DNA of 64,000 nt from Prinsepia uniflora (taxonomy: Eukaryota > Streptophyta > Magnoliopsida > Rosales > Rosaceae): positions 60,084,131-60,148,130 of the forward strand of contig CM064862.1 of NCBI GenBank assembly GCA_032719365.1, given 5' to 3'. The notes beneath the pieces are model-generated. The model did not search any database, was not told where the DNA came from, and saw nothing but the letters and a program-made list of their open reading frames with translations. Shown here in pieces: positions 47,585-59,743 of the stretch (position 1 is its first letter; each line of letters starts with the position of its first letter). Both the position numbers and the translations under genes were made by a program.

Positions 47585-48964
47585 GTGATTTCAGCTCTTA
47601 CAGCTAACAAGCTATTGAGGAAGGGTTGTCAAGGTTACTTGGCTCTTGCAGTGGATACACATGATACCCCGTTGAAGGAAGAGGACATACCAGTGGTGCA
47701 AAAATTTCCAAATGTCTTCCCAGAAGATTTACCAGGATTACCACCGCACCGAGAGATTGAGTTCACGATTGAGCTACTTCTAGGGACACGACCGATATCT
47801 CAAGCACCGTATCGTATGGTACCGGCTGAGTTGAGAGAACTGAAGGTCCAGTTACAGAAGTTGGTGGATCTGGGATTCATCCAACCGAGCGCTTCACCGT
47901 GGGGAGCTCCGGTGTTGTTTGTAAGGAAAAATGATCGTAGCTTGCGATTCTGCATTGATTACCGGCAACTAAGCAAGTTAACAGTGAGGAACAGGTACCC
48001 CTTGCCCAGGATATATGACTTGTTTGATCAGTTGATGGGGGCTAAGTACTTTTCAAAGATTGACCTTCGATCGGGATACCATCAGCTGAGGATTACCGAG
48101 GAGGACGTTCCGAATACTGCTTTTCAAATAAGGTATGAGCATTATGAGTTCTTGATAATGCCATTTGGATTGATGAATGCACCAGCTGCATTCATGGATT
48201 TTATGAACTGGGTGTTTAGGTCATACCTGGATAGGTTTGTGATTGTATTCATTAACGACATCCTAGTTTACTCAAAGAGTGCCAAAGCGCACGAGAAACA
48301 TCTAAGGTTGATATTGAACAGGTTGAAGAGGAACCAGTTGTTTGCTAAGCTGAGAAAGTGTCCATTTTGGTTTAATAGTATTGAATTTTTGGGTCATGTG
48401 ATTTCATCTTAAGGGATTAGTATAGACCCCACAAGACAAAAGGTGTAACTGACTAGGAGAGACCAAAGATAGTAACTGAGGTTCGTAGTTTCGTGGGGTT
48501 GGCAAGTTACTACAGGTGGTTTGTAGAGGGTTTTTTCTACCATAACAGCTCCATTAACCCGTTTGACTAGGAAATGGGTTAAGTTCGTTTGGGATGAACG
48601 TTGTGAGCAGAGTTTCTAGAAATTGAAGAGACGGCTGACTACTGTGCCAGTTCTAGCCCTTCCAGATGACAATGGGGAGTTTGAGGTGTACAACGATGCA
48701 TCATTACAAGGTTTGGGTTATGTGCTGATGCAACATGAGAGAGTTATTGCATACGCCTGTCGATAGTTAAAGCCACGTGAGTTGAACTATCCCACCCATG
48801 ATTTAGAGTTAGCAGCAGTGGTACATTCTCTGAAGATTTTGAGACACTACTTGTATGGAGAGACGTGCAGAATCTTCACGGATCACTACAGTTTGAAACA
48901 CCTTTTTACTCAGAAAGAATTGAATCTGAGACAGAGACGGTGGCTAGAGCTGATTAAGGACTAA
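47585..48964 (+). pseudogene. chromovirus reverse transcriptase and RNase H, changed catalytic box
   Basis: The RT order is LPPHREIEFTIEL, PISQAPYRMVPAEL, WGAPVLFVRKND, LRFCIDYRQLSKLT, RYPLPRI, FSKIDLRSGYHQLRI, MPFGLMNAPAAF, VFINDILVYSK and LGHVISS. The catalytic box normally reads FIDD or YVDD; FIND here has Asn for the first of the two acids. A stop at about 48410 and frame loss precede RNase H (VYNDASLQGLGYVL, YPTHDLELAAVVHSLK, FTDHYSLKHLFTQKELN). Confidence 0.87.
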
Positions 48965-49239
48965 AACTGCACGATTGAGTACCATCTTGGAAAAGAAAAT
49001 ATGGTGGCAGATGCTCCAGCAGGAAATCTGCAAGTTCGGTAGCTCACTTGAGGATGGTGTATCTACCCTTGTTAGTGGAACTCTGAAGGGCAGGAGTTAT
49101 ACTCAGGTTAGATGAGGAGGGAGTCTTGTTGGCTAGTTTCTATGTGAGGCCAATCCTGATTGACTGGATTATCGAGGCTCAACTTCAAGAGCCTACTTTG
49201 TGTGTGGTGAGGATTGAAGTTGATGCAGGTGACCGGAAG

Positions 49240-49885
49240 GATTCACCATCAGAGATGATAGAGCTTTACTGAAGCAAGGTCGTTTGTGCATGCCTGCAGT
49301 TGTAGAGTTGTGGACAGAGATCCTAGAGGAGGCCCATAGTTCAATATATGCAATGCACCTAGGAGGGACAAAGATGTATTGTACACTTAAGGATCATTAT
49401 TGGTGGGCCGTGATGAAGAGAGAGATCATTGAGTTTGTTAGTAGGTGTTTGACTTGCCAGTAGTTAAAAGCTGAATGGAAAAGACCGTATGGGGCTTTAC
49501 AGCCACTTCTGATCCCTGAGTGGAAATGGGATCAAATCATCATGGACTTGTGTTCAAACTACCTAGGACAAGAACTGGTTTTGATGGAGTCTGGGTAATA
49601 GTGGACAGATTGACGAAGTCGGCGCATTTCCTGCTAGTACGTGAAACCTTTAAACCCAACTGGCTAGCTCAGTTGCTCTTGGATGAGATCATTAGGCTAC
49701 ATGGTACGCCATAGTCGATAGTGTCGGATTGCGATCCGCGATTCACTTGGAGGTTTTGGCAGTGTTTACAGAAAGCTCTTGGTACAAGGCTACATTTTAG
49801 CACTGTTTTTCATCCACTGACGAACGGTCAGTCTGAGAGGACATTTCAGACCTTGGAGGACATGATGAGAGCTTGTGTGTTGCAG
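49240..49885 (+). pseudogene. chromovirus integrase, 5' part, cut by an insertion
   Basis: HHCC region: EEAHSSIYAMHLGGTKM, DHYWWAVMKREI and CLTCQ with a stop. Core: WDQIIMDL, VIVDRLTKSAHF, IVSDCDPRF and NGQSERTFQTLEDMMRACVLQ. Stops at about 49461 and 49714 and a frame break near 49530 make it non-functional. The reading is interrupted after TTGCAG (49880-49885). Confidence 0.85.
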
Positions 49886-50794
49886 TCACGGATGAAAATG
49901 TCACCGGAATCGACGATATATCATCTGATATATCACTTTTTTTTGCCACAACCAAATAAACAAGGGGTGAAGGAAAATCGTCCCCCGAAATTGGCGATTT
50001 CGGTCCTTATCGGTGAATATCGCCGATTATCGACGAAATTTGCTGATATGTACCAAAATCTCCGCTTTTGGCCCTTTCTCCTCGAACAAATGATTCAAGT
50101 TCGGCAGAGGGGAACCGAAATCCAACAAAAACTAATATCTTCCACAATTTACATGAAGTTCATAGATTGAACAGAAATTGGCGCACAAAAATTCAATCAA
50201 TCGATTCAATACGCAACAACTATCCAAAAATTCAAAAAAGGAAATAATTCAAATGGTAAAACAAGGACTCACGGACAGAATTTGGGAATGAAACAAAAAA
50301 ATTGAAGCATGGAGTTTGCTGCCAAGGACTCACAGACTCACCAGCAGTCAATACCCACCTTTGCTTTCGGGAAAACGATAAATTCCCCTCATCCTCGAAG
50401 AAAAAACCTTGAAACGCCTTCTCTGTCGAAGCCGTCGCACAACATCGAAGCAGCCACTCGATATGTAGCTCCGCTCCTCTCTACTCCTCTTTGACGACTG
50501 ACTAGACCCCCTCCATGGCTGCTCCACCACCCATCTCGTCCTCTTTGTGGGTCGCACCTCCTCTCGCCCTCGCGACCTCAGTTCTCTGCCGCTTAGCCCC
50601 CTCAGGCCCTCACGGTCTCACCGTCTCAGTTCTTCGGGATCGATCGAGAAGGGTCGAGTAAAATAAATATACCCAATTTGTTTTTTTAATACCTTTTTTA
50701 TATGTTTAAATGATTAAACCTAGATTATTATTTTTACCATTATTTAATCTAGATTTTTAAACCCCTTTTTTATATGTTTAAATGATAATTTAAA

Positions 50795-50825
<31 letters not shown>

Positions 50826-50994
50826 TTATTTGTATTTTTATTATTACGAATTTATGAATATTTTTCATTATAAAAGACTAATTATTTTTCATTTAAATTA
50901 GAAAGTAAAATATGTTATAATTATGAATATATGTTTTAATGTAGGAATATATGTTTTAGTTGAAATAATTTTAATAGCCTGATTATAATTTAGA

Positions 50995-51036
<42 letters not shown>

Positions 51037-51595
51037 TTATAATTATTAATTTATGATAATTTGTCATTATCAAAGTCTAATTATTTTTCATGTAAATTAG
51101 ATGTTAAAATATGTTATAATTTAGAATATATGTTTTAATGTAGGAATATATGTTTTAATTGAAATAATTTAAATAACGTGACTATAATTTAGAATTATTA
51201 TTATCATTATTATTATTATTTTATTATTTTTATTTTCATAATGATAATTTGTCAAGTATTCTTAGTGCAACATTATCAATAAAATTATATTATAATTGAA
51301 GTTTATCTTTAAAGTTTTATATTGTTAGTTATCGTCAGACCTATATTCTATCATATGATTCATCATATATTTATTATATCAAAATCATTTAATAGTTTTT
51401 ATTAGACATATATAACCATCATTGGGTACTTAAATTTTTCCCAAAGTTTCATTCCAAATTTTCAACTTTTGGACCGAATTTCCATCATTTTTGTTCACTG
51501 TAAACAATATCGATATTGATACCGATATTTGAGGCGAGATATCCGTAAATTTGACTAGCGATATATCGGTCGATATCGATATTTTCAACCTTGGC
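49886..51595. mobile_element. 1.7-kb insertion in the integrase gene, with GATATATC-rich ends
   Basis: It separates VLQ (left) from QFQDSWDTLLPL (right), which are adjacent in the family, so it is an insertion. TGCAG is present on both sides (49881-49885 and 51596-51600). The ends are inverted and similar: CGGATGAAAATGTC with GACGATATATC on the left; read in reverse, GGTTGAAAATATC with GACCGATATATCG on the right. The interior has (ATT)n runs (50790-50825, 50997-51036, 51199-51220) and no recognised protein. It is a non-autonomous DNA transposon of uncertain class, possibly MULE. Confidence 0.6.
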
Positions 51596-52711
51596 TGCAG
51601 TTTCAGGATTCTTGGGATACGCTCTTACCTTTGATGGAGTTTGCATACAACAACTGTTATCAGTCGAGGATCTGGATTACACCGTCTGAGGCACTGTATG
51701 GACGATAGTGCAAGACACCCATTTGTTGGACTGAGGTAGGCGAGAGGGCGATTTTGACGCCAGAGCTCATGAATACGACCTAAGAGAAGGTCCGGATCAT
51801 CAAGGAGAGATTGAAGGCAGCACAAGATCGCCAAAAGAGTTATGCCGATCGTCGGATCAGGGATCTAGATTTTGCAGTAGGAGATTGGGTTTTCTTGAAG
51901 TTATCCCCTTGGAAAGGGATCATCCGATTTGGTAGACGTGGGAAGTTGAGTCCCCGTTACATTGGACCGTATAAGATTACCGAGAGAGTTGGTCATGTGG
52001 CGTACATATTAGCTTTAACTCAAGAACTTGATTCTATCATATGATTCTATCATATATTTATTATATCAAAGTCATTTAATAGTTTTTATTAGACATATAT
52101 AACCATCATTGGGTACTTAAGTTTTTCCCAAAGTTTCATTCCAAATTTCCAACTTTTGGACCGAATTTCCATAATTTTTGTTGACCATAAACGATATCGA
52201 TATCAATATTCGAGGCAAGATATCCATAAATTTGAATAGCGATATATCCGTCGATATCGATATTTTCAAGCTTGGCTGCAATTTCAGGATTCTTGGCATA
52301 CACTCTTACCTTTGATGGAGTTTGCCTACAACAACATTTATCAGTCGAGTATCTGGATTACACCGTTTGGGGCACTGTATGGACGACACTGCAGGACACC
52401 CATTTGTTGGAATGAGGTAGGGGAGAGGGCGATTTTGACGCCAAAGCTCATGAATATGGCCTAAGAGAATGTCCGGATCATTAAGGAGAGGTTGAAGGCA
52501 GCACAGGATAGCCAAAAGAGTTATGCCGATCGTCGGATCAGAGATCTAGAGTTTGTAGTAGGATATTGGGTTTTCCTGAAGTTATCCTCTTGGAAAGGGA
52601 TCATCCGATTTGGTAGATGTGGGAAGCTGAGTCTCTGTTACATTGGATCGTATGAGATTACCGAGAGAGTTGGTCATGTGGCTTACATATTAGCTTTAAC
52701 TCAAAAACTTG
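51345..52711 (+). repeat. tandem duplication of about 0.68 kb (end of the insert plus integrase)
   Basis: 51345-52030 and 52031-52711 are two diverged copies of the same unit. Both start ATTCTATCATATGATT and end ATTAGCTTTAACTCAA, then (G/A)AACTTG. The unit joins the right end of the inserted element to the integrase segment, so the duplication came after the insertion. Confidence 0.9.
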
Positions 52712-52977
52712 CCAGAGTGCATAATGTGTTCCACGTGTTGATGCTTCGTAAGTACGTGCGTGAGGAATCACATGTTATGCCAGAACAACCTCTGGAACTC
52801 AGGACAGATTTGAGCTTCGAAGAACAACCAGTAAAGATTCTGGAACGGAAAGAGAAGATCTTGAGGAGCAAGACTATTCCCCTAGTTAAAGTGTTATGGA
52901 GGAACCATCACGTGGAAGAAGCCACATGGGAGCCTGATGCCCAAATGGGAGAACAATTTCCACATTTGTTTGAGTGA
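51601..52977 (+). pseudogene. chromovirus integrase 3' part (two copies) and chromodomain-like tail
   Basis: Each copy reads MEFAYNN, a degenerate ALYGR, then KAAQDRQKSYADRRIRDLDF or its variant, KLSPWKGIIRFGRRGKLSPR and VGHVAYILALTQ. Only the second copy continues into VHNVFHVLMLRKY, then PVKILERKEKILRSKTIPLV, WRNHHVEEATWEPDAQM and PHLFE, ending at 52977. That tail is the chromodomain-like end typical of Tekay/Del chromoviruses, thought to guide integration to particular chromatin. Confidence 0.88.
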
Positions 52978-52999
52978 ATATGGGGGACAAAATTTTTGT

Positions 53000-53010
53000 A
53001 AGGGGGTAGA
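53000..53010 (+). other. polypurine tract of the chromovirus
   Basis: AAGGGGGTAGA ends one base before the 3' LTR start. This is the usual place and composition for priming plus-strand DNA. Confidence 0.8.
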
Positions 53011-53011
53011 T

Positions 53012-55651
53012 TGTAACAACCCAAACTTTCATTAATTTGTAATTTCAGAAATTTAGTTGTGAATTGACTATTTTGCCCATATAAATGGAATATTCTTGAA
53101 TTTTAACTTGAGAAACTTTTTAGATTTTGACGAAGGTCCGTTACGTAAATCGGGACGTCTCGAGTCCGTAAACAAACGGCACATCAAATTTGGATATTGG
53201 ACAGACAAGTTATGGTTCATGAAAGGAATCAAGAACTATTCATGTTTTACGAGGGATTGTACAAATGGCAGTTGGGGATTGGTCCAAAATATCTGAGTGG
53301 ACCCATGGATGAGTAACAAGTTTCCCTCATCCCATTGGCCCATTTTCCCATGGTTTTAGATCTGATATTTTTTCATCCTTCATCCATTTGTTTGTGTTAC
53401 CCAAAAACCCAAAGAAACCCAACCAAAACACACAAACCTACTTCGTTCATTCTTTATCCATTGCTTCTGGTGTGTGAAGGAAAGTGAGAGAGGGGACTGA
53501 GATGAGTTGAACGGTGGCAACAGTGTGGACAACCATGGACGATGGGCAAAAAACAGAGAAGGTAAGTATTAAGGTTCAAAATTTCAAGTTTTGGTGTTTG
53601 TTGGATGTTTCATTGGTTCAAACGTGATTCTTAGGTACTATACGAACTCGTAGGGATCGATTTCGAGGATTGAGATGGCCGAAATCACCCTGAGGAAGGT
53701 CTGAAACTTCAACCGAAAAGCAAGAGCTTGAGAGGTAACTTCTGGACCATTTCTTATGTTTTTGAGGTCATAGGCTTGCTTCTAGGTTGAGTACGAGTCC
53801 ATAGGAACAAAAATTGTCGAATTTGGTTCAGTTTTGGATGATTTAGAATCGGGTCGAGTCATAGGTCTAGTTGACCCATTACAGTAAAATGGGTCGACCC
53901 AACGGGAGGTAGACGACGATGACGTTAGCGGGTGATGTCATCATCTGTCAAGGTTGTCAGGCCACGTGGCCAATGGGGTATTGCCACGTGGCATTTATCA
54001 GGTACAATAAGCTCTGACGTGTCAGACACGTGGACCAATAAGAGGCTAACACATGGCATGTGTTAGACTTGACAGCTGTCAGATATGACAAGTGTTAGAC
54101 CTGTCAGGTTGATGTCTTGTTGACATCAGTGTTGACTTTGATTACGTCAGCGTTGACCGATGATGTTAGTGTTGACTTTGATCAGCGTTGACTTTTACTG
54201 ACGCCAGTGTTAACTTTTGACTAGAGTTGACTAGGACGTTTGACCGACGTGTGGGGGCGTATGGGCCTTTCGAGGTCAAACGAATCTTTTCCAAAAGTTT
54301 TCAACGATCCGAATCCTATGGTGGTGTTTTCAGGCCGATTAGAGATCTTTTGAGAGATCGTTTAGAGGTTTTTAGCCTAGGGAAGTGTGTTAGGACGTGT
54401 TCCCGATATCGAACTTTTTGGGGGTTTAGGATTTGAACTTGTAGAGTACGTTAGTGACCTTCTGATGTGTTTTGGATAGAGACTGTGGTTTAGCTTCAGG
54501 GCAGTTACAGCGCAGGTTGTTAGCGCAACGAGGACCGAGTGTGAGTTAACATTTGTGTTATAAAATGAATGCATGCATAACTGTTTTAACTGCTTTATTA
54601 TACGATTTGCATTGAAATACTTTGATAACATTCATTGATGATCAGGTGGATTTTAAATTTCTTTTACGCATTGTTTTACATTTTACGATGACTTGGGCTT
54701 GAGACCCATCTAGATAGTGTGTTGACTAGTTTTGTAGTAAATTAGGGATTTGAAAGAAAGTTTGGATTTTAAATGAATTTGAATTTTGATCTTTGTGATC
54801 AATTGTGTAACTCAGATTTGGGAAATGTTTTCTGGACACGAATTTCGGTGGATTTTGAGAAATGGCTTAACTAGGATTTTCACTGGTTTTAACTACTACA
54901 CTATACATACCATCCTTATGAGTGTATAGTCTCCTCCGTACGTCTCGTAGTATCCTGGAGTAGTCACGGTGCATTGCTTGAGAGGGGCCACTCCGAGAAG
55001 AGGCTCAATATCAGGAGTGCGAGAGATTGATATCACCCTGGACAGGGTACAGGGAAGGCACACCATTATAATATCACTCTGGACAAGGTCCGAGGGAAGG
55101 GCTCAGACTTGAGACCCCGAGCGGCATGCGTAGCCTTAGAACCGTGACATTATTGATTAGACATCAGGGATGTCGAGGATTGGATATACTGTGTATTACT
55201 GTTTTAAATGTCCAGATTTATATTGATTTATGCCTCGATTTCCATTTCTTATGTTTTGACTTGAATGCATGCATGTTTGAAAATGGAGGGGAAAACCTTT
55301 ATTTGTTTCCTCAAAATTGTTTTGGAAATGTTTATTTTTGTCCACTCACTTTTTGAATGTTTCTTAACCCTCCAGGCTGCGACACAGAGGCAGGGGCTGA
55401 TCGAGAGGCCGAGTCATAGATACTTGTCGTTGTGCACCTGTAATCCCGTTTGGGTAGGTTGAGTAATGTTTTGTAAACTGACATATGTGTTCATTTTGTT
55501 TATGATACATATCTCTCGTTTGGCAATGTAGAACTCAAACTTGTTTACTTTTAAACTCGTTAAGGATATTTTCGGCACTCTAATGTAATTGTCAGATGGA
55601 AGCGGGGCACATCCCAAGGTGGCCCCTGAGGGATCGGGATAGGTCCTGTCA
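53012..55651 (+). repeat. 3' LTR of the chromovirus, 2.64 kb
   Basis: It starts TGTAACAACCCAAAC and ends GGTCCTGTCA, then TACGA (55652-55656). It aligns with 32284-34253 plus 45556-46053. Many differences are CG in the 5' copy and CA or TG here. The motif pair is partly decayed: GTGTGAGTTAAC (54539-54550) and GTCCACTCAC (55340-55349). Confidence 0.92.
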
Positions 55652-55656
55652 TACGA

Positions 55657-56187
55657 GGTTTCCTTATAAATAGAATTCCTCACCTCACTTTCAAACTAAG
55701 TCGACTCATTGCTTCTAAAATCCTTTTGCGATTTCTCTCTCAAAGCTAACTTAAGCATCAAAGTGTTCGTAGTTGAATAATCCTCAGGGGCTTCGTCCTT
55801 GATAAACGATATCTTCTTGTTTACTGTTTGTAGGGATCAAGAAGATTTTTGCAAGCGTGGTTTATTTCTGCTTCAAAAATTGGTGTTTTCATTGAGAGCC
55901 GAATTGATAAATACTCAAAGAATGTTCTCCAATTCTTTCTTAGAAGTTTCAAACTTCGATCATCATTCTTGAACTTCCTTCATCATTCACCAGGCCTTGT
56001 TTGACGATTATCAATGTTGATCATCATTCATATCATAACAAGGGCAGGAAAATCAAATCATTCCTCTAGACCTGTTACTTTCGTCTCTATAACTTAGGTT
56101 AGGAGCAGCACAGAGAACAAGGATCAACAGCTAGCCAATACTCTATGTGGGACTTGCCAACTGACGATATTGACACCCATTAGGACA
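55657..56187 (+). repeat. probable LTR end and leader of another gypsy element (host of the chromovirus)
   Basis: TATAAATAG at 55667-55675 is followed by a leader-like stretch and by ATTGGTGTTTTCATTGAGAG (about 55879-55898). That phrase resembles the primer-site region of Tat/Ogre-type gypsy elements (TTGGTGCTTTCATTGAGAG). The chromovirus probably landed in this older LTR, just upstream of its TATA. No coding part is visible. Confidence 0.4.
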
Positions 56188-56192
56188 CAAGA

Positions 56193-57788
56193 TGTAATGA
56201 CCCGGAAATTTGAGAAAAAATAAAATTTGAAAAATTAAATGGAAATGACGATTTTGCCCTTGGAAGGTCAAACATTGACTTTTTTACTCCAAATATTTGT
56301 TGGACGTTCTGTAAAGACCATTACGAAGCTTTCAAACTCCTGAGCCTGTAGAAAAACAACGAGCTAAGATCGGAGACCGATTGACAACAATACAGGTCAA
56401 AAGAAATTAAGGGCATTTTGGTAATTTTTACTTGTAGGGCATTTTGGTCATTTTTTTGAGAGATATTTTTGGATGGTGACACTTGTCCAGAAAATTCCCT
56501 CCTTAATTTATCCACTGACTTACATACATAAATATATGTGATATTTGGGGCTTGGGTGGCTTTAGCAAGTAATAACCGAAAAACGAGAAAATGAAGAAAG
56601 AAATTAAAAACTAGAGAAAGGAGAAAGAGAAAAGAGAGAGAAAGAAGGAGAGGAAGAATAAGGGAAAAGAAGAAGGAGGAAAAGGATCAGAAAGATAACT
56701 GTGGAGGATGAGACACCCCAAAACCATAGCCAAGAGCAAACCTGTGAACGTTCAAACTTGGCCGTAGGCCATCAAGGTGTTTTAGGCCTTCTAGTGGATA
56801 AATAAGGATATCAGGATGTACATGGAGGTCTTGAGATCATTTTGGGAAAAGAAAAGAAGAAGTTCGATGTGGGAAGGCAGAAAACAGGGTTTATGAACCA
56901 TAGCCAAAAATGGTGGATTCGGGTCAAGCATAAAGGTACGTTTTCTTTCTCTCTGAATTTATAGATCGTATTTTGGAATCGATGTTATGAATCTGAGTAC
57001 AAGAAACATAAGAAATGGAGAAGAAATGAGTGGTTAAGAGTCTGTATCTGGCCGCCAGGCTGACCGACCCAAGTTGCAAACCCAACTGGAGGACAGAGGT
57101 GAATAGAGGGCCACGATGACGCGTGAGGGCGGGTCCGGTGGTTCTTGGTGGTGTGATCAACATGAAAGTCCTTTGTCTTGGAATTATAAACTTATTGGTA
57201 TAATTTGTGACTTAAATGGACATCATCTGAATATTTTTTTGAATTTTCAATATATTATATTTAGGTTTTAAATTCAAGTTTATTTTTGAATAATTTGAGG
57301 AAATTAAGTAAGGTTAAATTGGGGGAGATTAAGTAAGGTTCAATTTTTAGTAATGAAATATGATGGAGCAGTTGGAAATATGTGATTAAGGATATGATCA
57401 TACTATTGTGATTATATTTGAGTATTAATAAGAATATGTTTGGATTATAAGCGTGATGTTTTTATTTTAAGTAAATATGAAATTTACCTTATTTACTTTA
57501 TTGTTTTGCAGCCATAATTACACATAGTTTTTATTATTAATAATAAGGCCTGGATTTAATAAAATTAGAGATTCCACCTCTTGACAGGGTTAAGCGGGCT
57601 GGATGTGGGTAGTGACCTCGGAAGGTAGAACTCTGTTTGGTCAACTTATCCTGAAATCAATACAAATACAATTAATAATATCCCTTGTTAGGTAATAGTT
57701 AAAGTAATCTTGGTAATTTCAAGATTGTTGTCAGATAGGAATATGACCAAGTGTAATTGCCAAATTAAGTTAAGAGCAGGTCCAGTCA
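56193..57788 (+). repeat. gypsy 5' LTR followed by a tRNA-Met primer site, no coding body
   Basis: It starts TGTAATGACCCGG and ends GAGCAGGTCCAGTCA. At 57792-57808 comes TGGTATCAGAGCATGGG, a tRNA-Met-type primer site. So this is a 5' LTR of a truncated element and not a solo LTR. The sequence after it (to about 58740) has no gag or pol that I can recognise. Confidence 0.7.
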
Positions 57789-57808
57789 ACTTGGTATCAG
57801 AGCATGGG

Positions 57809-58740
57809 TATTAAAAAACCTATCTTTAAAATATAAAATGTTAAATATGTGATTTATATGATGATGGTTCGAGTGTGATTGATTTTTTATTTTATGACAA
57901 TTATTTGAAAAACACATTTTATGAGATTTTTTGTATAAATGATGTTGAGCTGAATTCTATTCTGGAATATGGGTTGAGCTGAAATATGAGTCAAGAATAT
58001 TGTATGATTTTGTGGCCATGATTTGAATTTGGTTTTTAAACCGTTATTGATAATTTTGAAAATTTTAAATTGATTTAGATTACACGTTTTATGAGGTTTA
58101 TGCATATTAAGTTGGGTTTACACCCGAATTTCAAAATAATTATTTGATTTTTAAGAATTGGATATATGTTGGCATAATTTGAATGTGATTTTCAAATAAT
58201 CACTTGGTGATTTTTGAGGGAACTATTGACTTCTTTATATGCAGATTTTATAGGGTTTCATGAAAACTGTGTTTTGGGCTTAGTCACGAATCTCGAAAAT
58301 GTGAATTTGGTTTTAAAAATTGACCAGAAATTAGGCATGCGCGTTGCCGCGAAGTTGTTGAATTGAGTATTACTAATTTTCCATAAATGATGAGTGAATT
58401 TTTTATATCTATAAAGGAAAGGAAAGGAAAAAGGAAGAACCGGTAAAACACTGTAAGGGAACAGTGTTTTTTTTTTGTATCTCTTTTATGATTTTTTTAT
58501 ATGTATAAAGGAAAAGAAAAAAAAATAAAAAATAAAGAAGAAGAAAAAAAAAATTGATATATATAAAAGAAAAAAAAAATATAAAGGAAAAGGAAAAACA
58601 TAAAATAAAGGAAAAAGGAAAAGAAAAAAAAATATAAAGGAAAAAGGAAAAAGAAAAAAAGAAAAAGAAAAAGAAAAGGCAGAATTGGAAAAACACTATA
58701 GATCTACATTGATTTTTTCCAATTCTCATTTATTATAGAT
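57809..58740 (+). other. remnant after the primer site, with purine-rich low complexity
   Basis: AT-rich with no recognised protein. From about 58415 to 58680 the plus strand is almost all A and G (AAAGGAAAAAGG-type repeats). Short near-inverted phrases flank it (AAAACACTGTAAGG and AACAGTGTTTTTT). Confidence 0.45.
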
Positions 58741-59743
58741 ATAATGTGTAATATCTGTTTCTTGATATGTGTGCACTTTGTGTATTGTTAGACAACCTTG
58801 CTCGGATTGTTGGGTTAAGCCTAGATGCTATATCCCTAGGAGGCCACTAGGATGTTGTATTCCCGAGTGGTTGAGTTATGTACGTGGTTGACGCTTAGAT
58901 GTTGTATCCCTGAGTAGACACTTGGGTGATGTCAGCTGCACAATATTCTCCGCACCAACCAATCATCGCGCCTAACATGGAAACACGTTCACGCCAACCT
59001 AATGTCAGTCTTTGCATCCACCAACTAGCAACTCCTACAAAGTGAGTTCTTAAAGATTTCATTGAAAGTATGCCTTAAATCCCTACATCTTGAAATGACA
59101 GTTTTTGAAAACTAAACGCCACTTGATTTGAATCAAACTCCCACAGTTCCCGAAATTGTCAAAAAAGCGAAATTGTGTAAAAGAAACGAATTGTTAGTTT
59201 CCTTTGGCTCTATTATTATAAGTCAAGATACCCAAAAGGCTCCACCAAAATTTTGGATGAATATGCCCTTATTTAACACAAATTCTAAAGAATAAAAATT
59301 AAATACCGTAAAAGTTTAATAGTAATATTACCTTTAAAAAATTAATTAAAATATTTAAAGATATATAATTCCAATCAAAAAAGTTAGAAACGTAACTAAA
59401 CCACAAACAAGAACTTGAGTCTTTGACCCACATAAAAAAGCACAAACAAGGACTACTCCAACTGTAACCCACGAACAACACACTACTCCATCTCCATCGC
59501 TATCTTCATCCTTAACATCAAGCAAGGGTGTGTGATTTGAATTGAAACTACCCACCAATACCATACAAATGGGAGGTAATTTCATTGGGAGAGAGAATCA
59601 CTGTCGTCATCTCTACCAATTTCCTCATCTTGGCATCCCCACAACTGAATCCTATTCTCAATCGTTAGGGTTTCTGATTGTTTTGTGTTAGTTGTCTAGA
59701 ACGAAAAAGAAGACCCTTATGCCTCCCTCCCTCTCAGACTTTT
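58741..59743. other. LTR-like scrap, then unrecognised sequence
   Basis: 58800-58930 holds a diverged tandem phrase (GCCTAGATGCTATATCCC, then AGGATGTTGTATTCCC and GCTTAGATGTTGTATCCC). It resembles the LTR minisatellites elsewhere in the window. From 58931 to 59743 I recognise nothing. Confidence 0.35.

Larger units (their letters stand above)
32284..55651 (+). mobile_element. Ty3/gypsy chromovirus (Tekay/Del-like) retrotransposon, old and interrupted
   Basis: The order is 5' LTR, tRNA-Met primer site, gag, protease, reverse transcriptase, RNase H, integrase, chromodomain-like tail, polypurine tract and 3' LTR, with 5-bp TACGA duplications at both ends. Its 5' LTR is split by an Athila-like element (34254-45550). 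Without that insert it is about 12.1 kb. Frame changes, stops and changed catalytic residues make it non-autonomous. LTR divergence is heavy (by eye more than 10 percent), so the insertion is old. Confidence 0.9.

Noticed and set aside
47585..48412. RT as a domesticated host gene
   Set aside because: It lies in a full retrotransposon context with LTRs, stops and a changed catalytic box.
58409..58729. Phe/Ser-rich minus-strand frame
   Set aside because: Translation of the purine-rich low-complexity stretch.
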